DNA of 64,000 nt from Lachnoclostridium sp. An131 (GTDB lineage: Bacteria > Bacillota > Clostridia > Lachnospirales > Lachnospiraceae). Below are positions 15,884 to 23,532 of this stretch, piece after piece. The position numbers and the translations under genes were made by a program. The notes below the pieces were generated by a model. The model made no database searches and was not told the DNA's origin. It saw nothing but the letters and a program-made list of their open reading frames with translations. How positions within the stretch are numbered: the stretch's first letter is position 1; each line of letters opens with the position of its first letter. The stretch lies in NCBI RefSeq assembly GCF_002160825.1, contig NZ_NFLI01000006.1, positions 124,001-188,000 of the forward strand, read 5' to 3'.

Positions 15884-16542
15884 GAGTCTCCTCCTCTTTC
15901 CTTTACATCTTTCTCGAGCTCCCTCTTCCATTCTGCACCGACCGCCGATCCTCCGGGCGCGTTCCGCAAGCTGGAAACTGCTCCTCCGACTGCCCCGAAG
16001 CTTCTGGCAATTCCCTTGCTGTCATTGACATAAGACGACGCCCTGTCTGCCCCGATGCCAAAGCGCCGGGCTTCCTTCACCGCGTCCATATTTGCTCCCA
16101 GAAACAGGAATTCCCAGTCCCGCTCTGCCTTCAGGCGCTCTATCAGTCCTTTTACCTTGTCATAGCTGTATTCCCTGCTGGAATTTTCATAACCGTCTGT
16201 AATGATGACCACGATCACTTTTCCGGCCTTCTGATCCTCTGTAAGCGCTTTCTGTACGGCAGCTATCCGGTTCACCGTATCTCCGATGGCATCCAGAAGA
16301 GCCGTCATGCCGCCGACCCTGTATTCACGGTCCGTCAGCGCCCTTACTTCTTCAATCGGCACTCTGTCATGAAGCAGGCTGATATCGCTGCTGAACAGCA
16401 CCGTAGTCACATTGGCGCTGCCTGGCTCTTTCTTCTGCTTTTCCAGCATGCTGTTGTAGCCGCCGACAGTATCCGCCTCCAGTCCCTGCATGGAACCGCT
16501 CTTATCCAGAATAAATACAAGCTCTGTCAAATCTTTTCTCAT
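15880..16542 (-). CDS. VWA domain protein
   Basis: This 220-residue, nearly single-domain von Willebrand factor A protein has a complete MIDAS site: DKSGSM at residues 13-18, GGMTALLDAIG with the conserved Thr near residue 78, and ITDGYENSS near 114. It has no signal peptide or membrane segment, so it is probably cytoplasmic. VWA proteins often act as metal-dependent protein-protein adaptors beside ATPases. Here it lies between two Hsp70-like genes and a macrodomain gene and is translationally coupled to the latter. The GGAGGG site 8 nt upstream supports the start. Confidence 0.9.
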   Translation of the reverse strand: MRKDLTELVFILDKSGSMQGLEADTVGGYNSMLEKQKKEPGSANVTTVLFSSDISLLHDRVPIEEVRALTDREYRVGGMTALLDAIGDTVNRIAAVQKALTEDQKAGKVIVVIITDGYENSSREYSYDKVKGLIERLKAERDWEFLFLGANMDAVKEARRFGIGADRASSYVNDSKGIARSFGAVGGAVSSLRNAPGGSAVGAEWKRELEKDVKERGGDS

Positions 16543-16730
16543 TTTTCTTTCCCTCCCTGCGTTCTGTGATTATACTCTGCTCAGCCAGACTTCCGGTTTC
16601 CTGCTCTTCCGGTTTTCTTCTCTTCCTGTCTGCTGATGAAATAAGCTTAACACGTAAAAAGCCTGATGCGGATATCCTGGTATTTTTAAGCTGCAGGAAG
16701 GAAGTTTTCCGAAAATATCTCTGGTATGCT

Positions 16731-19214
16731 CTAAAGCATCTTCCATTTTATCAGTCCATTTTTCTTCATGACTGATGGAGGCATTGGCTCTGCTTTTCGG
16801 AAAAAGAGACCTTTTGTTTTCTTCTCTCCGGTATGATAGCTGATCACACATATGGAATATATCAAACCACCATTCTTTCTGACGCCTGCTGCACAGAGAG
16901 TCTCTTTGCCAGCGCCTGCATGCTGATACAGCTTTACCGACAGAATATCCCGCCATTCTCTGGTCAGTTCTTTCAAAATACCTGTGCCTTCCACTCTTCC
17001 ATCCTTCCGCAGCCCAAGCATCTGGCCTCCTCCCGGGCTGACTGCAATCGATGAAATTTCTTTCCACAGACACAGCTCCCTCTCAACCTCAGCTGTTCTC
17101 CAGCCGGCTATAACCACAGTTCCATTTCTGCGGATACCCGCCACCGTATGCTGGGTACAGAATATCTTTTCTATATTTCTCCAGTATGCTGTCTGTGCAA
17201 TAAGTTTCTGAATGAGCTCCCTGTCCGCGAAACGCCCGCCTGACGGTATGATTTTTACTGTTCCGTCTTCCAGAATGGCCGCCGCCATGCTGAGACTGGC
17301 ATCTATTGACCGCACTTTTTCATGTGCAAGGGTATTTTCGTGTTTCCATCCCTCTCCGTTATCATTCAGAAGCACACAGGAGCTGTCTTTTCTCCATCCA
17401 ATCAGCCAGTTATTCTTATAATCAAGGTCTGTGATTCCTTCCCACTGACTGAGCATATTCCAGAGTCCTCTGTCTTTCTGCTGCTGACTCAGATTTCCGA
17501 GACTGTCCTTCTCATAATATTTCACTGTCACCACAGTACCGTCTTTTCTGAGGCCAAACGGCCGCGCCAGCACCTCTGCTCCATAATCATAATTCACTAC
17601 CTTCACAATGTCTGACCAGAGTTCCTGGCCTCTGAGCTGAAACCTTCCGGCCCGGCTGCGCGCTGCAATTTCTTTGACTGCCTTCGGGACGGCTTCTCCT
17701 GAAACGCTGCTGCACATATGATACCTGTCCCGGTTATCTGCCAATATCTGAGTATCTTCCGCAATCTCAGATCCGTTCATTTTCAGCTCTGCCTTCTGCA
17801 GTATTCCCTTTGCGTCCACAGCCACAATCTGAATACCGCTTCTTCCGGCCCGGCGGCTTTCATAAATATCAAACCGCTTCCCCAGCTCTTCTGAATCCGG
17901 CCCGGCTTTCGCAGAAAAAATATCTTTCCCATCTGAGCCATCCTTTACTGATGAAGTGTTTTTTTCATCCAATCCGGCCTTTACTGATGAAACGCTTTTT
18001 CCATCCGGCTTCAGTTCTGCTGATAAGGGCGTATACACCAGGCCCAGCGCCACCGTCTCCTGGGGCCTCGTCACAGGAATCACCCGCTCTGGATTCTCTG
18101 CAATCTTCGGAAGCAGCTCCCCGCAGATCTCAGGCATCCTCCCTGTCAGCATCTCCTTTACAAAATACCACTGGCTGTGGCCGCCGGTCAGGAGCACCAG
18201 CTCGATGTCCCGGGCGGCGGCGCCGGCCGCATTGACGCATCCGTTCACCAGCTCCGGAAACTTTTTCAGATATTCTGCCGCGTTTTCTTCAAAAACACTG
18301 CGCGTCAGTCCATAGGGCTCCATCTCCAGATCCAGAAGTTCTGTGATCAAATCCAGATCGGCAAAGCCCTCCACCCGCTCGTTTCGGGCCAGGGCCGGCG
18401 AAACGACCATCTCCTTCCAGGTCTTGAACTTGTCGAAACCGCACCGCTTCAGAACCATGCCGGCCATGTTCTCCGGCAGCTTTTCCCGGATATAATCCTG
18501 CAGAAGCATTTCCACCTCCTGGCCGCCGAACAGGATATCACCGCTTACGGGCCATGTGGACAGAATCTCCGTCTCTGCCCGTTCCCCTGGCGTGTAGCGG
18601 CAGAGCACCAGATCGGTCGTACCCGCTCCCATATCAATCAAAAGAACCGTACAGGATTTTCCATCTTTCAAATATCCCCTTTTCTGCAGGTAATCCTGGC
18701 TCTGAAGCGTCACCGCATGGATCGCCGCCTGTGCCTCGTCCATCCCCTCTACCCTGGGAAAACCCGCCTTTTCCGCCGCTTCCACCATAAACCTTTTTGT
18801 ATCCGCACTCCATTTGACCGGATAGCTGATCAGAGTACGCTCCTGATCGTCCGCGTCTCCCAGATGACCGCCCTCGCTCTGAGCTCTGTAGACTGCCGCA
18901 AGATAAACCAGGAATTCCTGCGTCAGTTCCCGGGCTTCCTGTCTCCTTTTCTCATCCGGGCTCTCCAGATCTGTCTTGAAGCCGTGAAACAATATAGCCT
19001 TTTTCTTCGCCACCTGCGCGTCATAACCATAATATGCAGTGTCCCCGGTCCGCTGAATCAGCGTAGGCACAGTCGGGTATGTCCCGTTGAAAATGACGGA
19101 ATTCGTATCCAGAACACTTCCGCCTTCCACAGGCATCCCGTCTTTGTACCGTTTTACGCGCACGACAGAGGTGCTTGTTCCAAAATCAATTCCTATGATA
19201 CGTTCTGCCGCCAT
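16731..19214 (-). CDS. Hsp70-like ATPase with RCC1-like C-terminal domain
   Basis: This 827-residue protein starts with an actin/Hsp70-type ATPase (residues 1-400): GIDFGTSTSVVRV (phosphate 1), LLIDMGAGTTDLVLCRY (phosphate 2) and LVLLTGGHSQWYFV (adenosine motif). A low-complexity linker with short repeats (SVKAGLDEKN, SVKDGSDGK, SAKAGPDSE) follows at about 410-450. The last 300 residues carry RCC1-like propeller units (FGLRKDGTVVTV, AAILEDGTVKI, AGIRRNGTVVIAGW, LGLRKDGRVEGTG). The canonical Hsp70 substrate-binding domain is absent, so the propeller probably replaces it. It is a paralogue of the gene at 19296-21062. A gap of 190 bp separates it from the VWA gene. Confidence 0.85.
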   Translation of the reverse strand: MAAERIIGIDFGTSTSVVRVKRYKDGMPVEGGSVLDTNSVIFNGTYPTVPTLIQRTGDTAYYGYDAQVAKKKAILFHGFKTDLESPDEKRRQEARELTQEFLVYLAAVYRAQSEGGHLGDADDQERTLISYPVKWSADTKRFMVEAAEKAGFPRVEGMDEAQAAIHAVTLQSQDYLQKRGYLKDGKSCTVLLIDMGAGTTDLVLCRYTPGERAETEILSTWPVSGDILFGGQEVEMLLQDYIREKLPENMAGMVLKRCGFDKFKTWKEMVVSPALARNERVEGFADLDLITELLDLEMEPYGLTRSVFEENAAEYLKKFPELVNGCVNAAGAAARDIELVLLTGGHSQWYFVKEMLTGRMPEICGELLPKIAENPERVIPVTRPQETVALGLVYTPLSAELKPDGKSVSSVKAGLDEKNTSSVKDGSDGKDIFSAKAGPDSEELGKRFDIYESRRAGRSGIQIVAVDAKGILQKAELKMNGSEIAEDTQILADNRDRYHMCSSVSGEAVPKAVKEIAARSRAGRFQLRGQELWSDIVKVVNYDYGAEVLARPFGLRKDGTVVTVKYYEKDSLGNLSQQQKDRGLWNMLSQWEGITDLDYKNNWLIGWRKDSSCVLLNDNGEGWKHENTLAHEKVRSIDASLSMAAAILEDGTVKIIPSGGRFADRELIQKLIAQTAYWRNIEKIFCTQHTVAGIRRNGTVVIAGWRTAEVERELCLWKEISSIAVSPGGGQMLGLRKDGRVEGTGILKELTREWRDILSVKLYQHAGAGKETLCAAGVRKNGGLIYSICVISYHTGEKKTKGLFFRKAEPMPPSVMKKNGLIKWKML

Positions 19215-19295
19215 TTTCTTTCACTCGCTTTCTGATATTTCTTTTTCCCCTGATTCCCCTGAAGCTGCGCGGACGGCCGTTCCTGTCAGCCTGTG

Positions 19296-21062
19296 TTATC
19301 CCTGTTTCCTGTTCTGCCGCAGGTACTTCTGAAGCTCCTCAATGAACCGCAGGGCGTTCCCGGGCTCCCCGGTCTTTGTATGGCAGAGAGTGAGAGGGCC
19401 GATGCCGATTCCAAACTCCCCGATGTCAAAGGGCCGGAAACCGCTGTCTGCAAAAATCTCCCAGGAAATGAATTCCATGCCCCCGTATCTTCTGCTGTAG
19501 ACTCCGCTTTCCGCGAAAGCATAGCCGTATTTACAGGTTCCCAGAAGCGTCGTGTCGCAGGCCAGATAAACCTTTTCGCCTGCTGAAATCCCCAGATATT
19601 CCCGCAGCAGGGTCATATTCTTCACTGCGAAATCACCCCGGCCGGGATGCACAAAATCCTGTCCTGCCGTGAATTTCTCCGCCAGCTCTGACAGGCTGAA
19701 AGAGCTGGCTGCAGGCTCCGGCAGACTGGAAGAGCTGCCTGCAGACTCCGGCAGAACCACCGGACTGGCTGCAGACTTCGAAGCACCTCCGAAGCCCTCC
19801 GCATCCATAACATACACATTCTCTGTGATGTCCTCCGCGTCTGCCAGGCCGGCCGGAGAGCCTGAAAAGGAAGCCATCGGCGCGTAGACAAGGCCCAGCG
19901 CCACCGTCTCCTGGGGCCTCGTCACAGAGAGAATGCGGTTCGGGTCCTCTGTGATCTGAGGCAGAAGGCTGCCGCAGACCGCGGGCAGCCTGCCGGTCAG
20001 AATCTCTTTTACAAAATACCATTGGCTGTGGCCGCCGGTCAGAATCACCAGCTCGATGTCCGCGTCCTTTACGCCGGACGCGGCGATGCAGCCCCGGATG
20101 AGAGCAGGAAATTTTTTCAGGTAGGCTTCTGCCTTCTCCTCGAAGGTCTGCCGGGTCAGATGCCAGGGTTCCATCTCCACGTCATAGAGCTCTGCGATCA
20201 TATCCAGATCCGGGAAATTTTCTACCGTATCATTTCTTAAAAGTCCCGGCGACACGGTGTTTTCCTTCCAGGCCTTGAACTTGTCTGCGCTGCATTTTGA
20301 GAGGATCTTTTCTGCCATGTCCTCAGGCAGCTTTGTTCTGGCGTAATCCCGCAGAAGCTCGTCGGCCTCGCGGCCTCCGAAAAGCACATTTCCTCCCACA
20401 GGCCAGGAAACAAGCGTCTCTGTCACGGGACTGTCTCCGGGCATATACCGGCACAGGGCCAGGTCCGTCGTCCCCGCGCCCATATCAATGAGAAGAACGG
20501 TGCAGGGCCGTCCCTCCCTCAGATAGCCTTCTTTTTTCAGATAGCTTTCGCTCTGCAGAGTCACGGCATGGATGGCGGCCTGGGCCTCATCCATGCCCTC
20601 TACATTGGGAAAGCCCGCCTGGCCGGCCGCCTCCAGCATGAACTTTTTCGTCCCGCTGCCCCATTTTACCGGATAGCTGATGATCGTCCGTTCCCGGTCG
20701 TCCGCCTCTCCCAGATGGCCGCCCTCGCTCTGGCTTTTATATACCCCCGCCAGATATTTCAGGAATTCCTGCGTCAGTTCCCGGGCCTTCTGCCGCTTTT
20801 CCGGGTCCGGGCTTTCCAGATCCACCTTAAAGCTGTGATACAGGACAGCTCCCCTTTTGGCTGTCTGCGCATCGCAGCCAAAATAGGCGTTCTCTCCCAG
20901 CCTCTGTATCAGAGTCGGAACCATGGGAATCCCGTTATTGAATACGACGGCCTCTGCCACCAGCCGTTCCTGGCTTACGGGTTCCCCGCCGCGGTACCGT
21001 TTCACCCGGATCACCGAGGTGCTTGTGCCGAAATCGACCCCAATCACACGCTCCGCCGCCAT
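19296..21062 (-). CDS. Hsp70-like ATPase, short form
   Basis: This 588-residue protein shares its first 400 residues with the 827-residue neighbour (GVDFGTSTSVIRV, LLIDMGAGTTDLALCRY, LVILTGGHSQWYFV). A Ser/Pro/Glu-rich linker follows (about 440-480). The last 110 residues form a different domain (YLGISAGEKVYLACDTTLLG, FDIGEFGIGIGPLTLCHTK) of unknown type. Neither copy has a canonical DnaK substrate-binding domain. The tandem arrangement suggests duplication with C-terminal replacement. It lies 18 bp after the LytTR gene. Confidence 0.85.
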   Translation of the reverse strand: MAAERVIGVDFGTSTSVIRVKRYRGGEPVSQERLVAEAVVFNNGIPMVPTLIQRLGENAYFGCDAQTAKRGAVLYHSFKVDLESPDPEKRQKARELTQEFLKYLAGVYKSQSEGGHLGEADDRERTIISYPVKWGSGTKKFMLEAAGQAGFPNVEGMDEAQAAIHAVTLQSESYLKKEGYLREGRPCTVLLIDMGAGTTDLALCRYMPGDSPVTETLVSWPVGGNVLFGGREADELLRDYARTKLPEDMAEKILSKCSADKFKAWKENTVSPGLLRNDTVENFPDLDMIAELYDVEMEPWHLTRQTFEEKAEAYLKKFPALIRGCIAASGVKDADIELVILTGGHSQWYFVKEILTGRLPAVCGSLLPQITEDPNRILSVTRPQETVALGLVYAPMASFSGSPAGLADAEDITENVYVMDAEGFGGASKSAASPVVLPESAGSSSSLPEPAASSFSLSELAEKFTAGQDFVHPGRGDFAVKNMTLLREYLGISAGEKVYLACDTTLLGTCKYGYAFAESGVYSRRYGGMEFISWEIFADSGFRPFDIGEFGIGIGPLTLCHTKTGEPGNALRFIEELQKYLRQNRKQG

Positions 21063-21080
21063 AACACCATCCCCTCTCTG

Positions 21081-21800
21081 TCAGTTATTCTGTGCTTTCA
21101 GCTCCCGCAGCCGTTCCAGCGCTCTTCCGTACCAGGCGTCCGAGATCGGAAGGGTCTCTCCGCCTGACAGCCGCACCAGATGAGCCCCCTTGTCCAGGGT
21201 CTCCACATAGCGGCTGTTTACAATATAGCTTTTATGTATCCGCACAAACCGCCCGTCCAGCTGGGGCTCCAGCGGCGATAACCGGGAAAAGAGCCGCAGC
21301 CCTTCCCCGGAAGCCGTATGAATCTCCACATATTTCAGATCGCTCTGCAGATACCGGATATGGGAAAGGGGAATGCAGTACATCCCCTTTCTCCCTTCGT
21401 AGAAAAAGATGTCCTCCGCGCCGGAGAGCTCCTCCAGAATCCTGTCCAGGATTTTCTGCAGCTCTTCCTTTCCTCTGTCGTCCTTTCGGAGGAAGAAGGC
21501 CGCTGGGCGGGTGGGAAGAAGCGGCTCCAGAGCGCAGGGCTCCCAGCGGTAGTAGGCAATCCTGCATTCCGGATTGAGGCGGTACAGCAGCTCTCCTGCC
21601 CTGCGCCCTGCGTCCCGGTCTAGGGAAATCAGCGCAAAGCTGATTCTTTTCGCGTACTTTTCCAGCTTCTGCTCCGTCACCTCCTGGGTAAACCAGAGCA
21701 GATTCAGCTCCCGGTTCTCCCGGATCAGATACTCCACCGTCCATTCCCGGAGAAGATCTCTCACTCTTTCATCCGTCTCAAAAACTGCCGCGCAGATCAT
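21081..21800 (-). CDS. LytTR-type DNA-binding regulator
   Basis: This 239-residue protein has a LytTR domain in residues about 135-235: IRYLQSDLKYVEIHT, GRFVRIHKSYIVNSRYVETLDKG and LSGGETLPIS. Its N-terminal 120 residues look like a receiver fold (ICAAVFETDERVRDLLREW, ALISLDRDAGRRAGELLYRL) but lack the full acidic pocket and phosphorylated Asp pattern. It is probably a pseudo-receiver controlled by something other than phosphorylation. It overlaps the preceding gene by 4 bp. It is the second potential transcription factor of the array besides the response regulator at 37999. Confidence 0.85.
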   Translation of the reverse strand: MICAAVFETDERVRDLLREWTVEYLIRENRELNLLWFTQEVTEQKLEKYAKRISFALISLDRDAGRRAGELLYRLNPECRIAYYRWEPCALEPLLPTRPAAFFLRKDDRGKEELQKILDRILEELSGAEDIFFYEGRKGMYCIPLSHIRYLQSDLKYVEIHTASGEGLRLFSRLSPLEPQLDGRFVRIHKSYIVNSRYVETLDKGAHLVRLSGGETLPISDAWYGRALERLRELKAQNN

Positions 21801-22270
21801 GCTTCCGTTCCTCCGTACAGGCCCGTAAGACCCAGCTTTTCCACTGTCTCCCGGTATGTCTTCTGGTATTTGTCTACGCTCATATCAGAGACCCGGCCGT
21901 CCTGCTCCTGGAAGGACAGAACTCTGTCGCAGGCGGCGTACAGCTCTTTCATCAGCTCTGCGCCCCGTTCTGTAAGCCACGCAGCCTCCACGCTGCAGAC
22001 CGGCTCTGTGATATCGATTTTCCGCTCGAACATCAGATTGCGGAAGCAGACCAGCCTCTTAAAGGGATATACAAAGCTCAATTCAAACTGCTGGGGATAA
22101 TAAATTACCTTACCGTCCTGATATTCCTCCCTGTGGGGTTTAAAGCTCATGCAGAGCCGTCCTGCCTTTTTCTCCAGACAGGGAAGCCCCAGCAGCATCT
22201 GCATGGGCAGCTCCGTCCGGATTACGGGATGGTTCATCAGTTCCTTTACAATATTTTCTGAATTCATCAT
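21797..22270 (-). CDS. Hypothetical protein
   Basis: I do not recognise this 157-residue protein. It has a central beta-rich segment (KVIYYPQQFELSFVYPFKRLVCF, DITEPVCSVEAAWLTERG) and helical ends. There is no signal peptide or membrane helix. Its start lies 3 bp past the C39-type peptidase stop, and its stop overlaps the LytTR start, so it is translationally linked on both sides. The arrangement suggests a partner of the regulator or of the peptidase. Confidence 0.65.
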   Translation of the reverse strand: MMNSENIVKELMNHPVIRTELPMQMLLGLPCLEKKAGRLCMSFKPHREEYQDGKVIYYPQQFELSFVYPFKRLVCFRNLMFERKIDITEPVCSVEAAWLTERGAELMKELYAACDRVLSFQEQDGRVSDMSVDKYQKTYRETVEKLGLTGLYGGTEA

Positions 22271-22273
22271 AGC

Positions 22274-22960
22274 TTACTCCTTATCTGCGGACACTGTATA
22301 ATTTCCGCTGGTGCTCCAGGCTGTCATAAAGGTACTCAGATCATGGCGGATTCCCTGCCCGTTCTCCACCCCCGGATCATTCAGAATGATCTGAATGTTG
22401 TCCGGATCTGTGCCGTCGATTCCGATGACCTGTACGGCATGATTGGCCGACATGCCCGGAAGGTTCGCCATGGCCGGATTGGCCAGAACCATATTGTTTA
22501 CCCCTACGATCACCTTTTCTCCATTATCCAGCATTTCGGCCAGCTCCGCAAGGGTAACCCCATTCTGCCGTTCTACCTCCAGTCCCAGCTCCTCCAGAAT
22601 GTTGCCTACATCCGCTACGGGCGTTCCCGTGGCCGGATCGTACCAGCCCCGCTCCGTGGCCAGCTGAATCAGCTCCTGCTCGGAGAACTCCCGGTCCAGC
22701 AGCTGCTCCGCCACGAACTCCTGGCAGGCCACCGCACAGGAATTCTGCTCTGTCTGGTGATGCCAGTTCTCCATGTCCTTCTCCGGATCGCCGGAAATAT
22801 CATCTCCCTCAAAAAAATCCTTAAAACTTTCCATCAGGCCGCCCAGCTCCTGCTGCATCTCCCCGATGTTCTCCATCAGCACGCCTTCTTCCAGCTCCTG
22901 CTGTCCTTCCGCCTGCTCCATGGCCTCCGCCATATCGTCATCCCAAATCTCCAGTGACAT
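22274..22960 (-). CDS. C39-like papain-fold cysteine peptidase
   Basis: The gene encodes 228 residues. An acidic, Glu/Gln/Met-rich N-terminal region (1-65) precedes a C39-type domain. QNSCAVACQEFVAEQ holds the Cys75 nucleophile and its oxyanion Gln. SANHAVQVIGID holds the catalytic His174, and LNDPG (N194/D195) is the third residue. There is no signal peptide and no fused ABC transporter, so it is not a standard bacteriocin-processing exporter. A cytoplasmic protease or deubiquitinase-like activity is possible. A GGAGGTG site lies 6 nt upstream. The next gene upstream is the coiled-coil protein. Confidence 0.8.
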   Translation of the reverse strand: MSLEIWDDDMAEAMEQAEGQQELEEGVLMENIGEMQQELGGLMESFKDFFEGDDISGDPEKDMENWHHQTEQNSCAVACQEFVAEQLLDREFSEQELIQLATERGWYDPATGTPVADVGNILEELGLEVERQNGVTLAELAEMLDNGEKVIVGVNNMVLANPAMANLPGMSANHAVQVIGIDGTDPDNIQIILNDPGVENGQGIRHDLSTFMTAWSTSGNYTVSADKE

Positions 22961-23017
22961 TGCTTCACCTCCATAAAATCCTTTTTATCCCTCTGCCCCT
23001 TTAAAACACCGGCCAAA

Positions 23018-23446
23018 TCACTCCAGAAGCGCTATCTTTCCATCCAGGAACCAGATCTCCCGTTCCAGATCCGCCACTTCTTTTGTGTATACCTTTACCT
23101 GGAATTCACGTCTGGAAATAGCTGAATCCACGCCCTCCATACCCTGCTCTTTATTCGATTCCAGCTGTTCCAGCGCTTTTTCAGAATGCTCCAGATTGTC
23201 TTTTGCCGCGTTCAGCTTTCTCTGCAGATAGCTGCGTTCGTCGTAAAGCTTCTCCAGCTGTTCCTGGCGTCTCTGCTCCTCCAGAAGCTCCTGTTCCGTC
23301 ATCTCGCCGCTTCCCAGCGTGCACCCCGCCTCTTCCAGACTGTTTTCTGCCAGTTCTGAAACTTCTTCTGTCTTTTCATTCTCATATTTTTCATTCTCAT
23401 ATTTTTCGTTCTCGTATTCCTCATAATCCATCCATTCCATGCTCAT
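23018..23446 (-). CDS. Coiled-coil protein with N-terminal YENEK repeats
   Basis: This 142-residue, strongly charged protein has an N-terminus with a five-residue repeat (EEYENEKYENEKYENEK), encoded by a 15-bp DNA repeat near 23375-23420. Residues about 50-140 form a long heptad coiled coil (EEQRRQEQLEKLYDERSYLQ, EKALEQLESNKEQG, KEVADLEREIWFLDGKIALL). I do not recognise a family. The AAAGGAGG site supports the first ATG. Placed between the HerA-like ATPase and the C39-type peptidase, it may be an adaptor or a substrate. Confidence 0.7.
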   Translation of the reverse strand: MSMEWMDYEEYENEKYENEKYENEKTEEVSELAENSLEEAGCTLGSGEMTEQELLEEQRRQEQLEKLYDERSYLQRKLNAAKDNLEHSEKALEQLESNKEQGMEGVDSAISRREFQVKVYTKEVADLEREIWFLDGKIALLE

Positions 23447-23532
23447 GTCTCTTTCCTCCTTTCCCTGTCCGCTTTTGTATACATCAGGTCCTGCCGGGGA
23501 TTCCTGCGCCGGCTTTTTCCTGCGGCAGGTTT

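Noticed and set aside
16570-17073. A 167-codon frame overlapping the end of the Hsp70-RCC1 gene
   Set aside because: Its first part is antiphase to conserved RCC1-like repeats. The last 50 codons could hint at a C-terminal frameshift, but there is no family evidence.
18177-19235. A 352-codon plus-strand frame across the Hsp70 gene
   Set aside because: The opposite strand has clear Hsp70 motifs; the frame has no family-like sequence.
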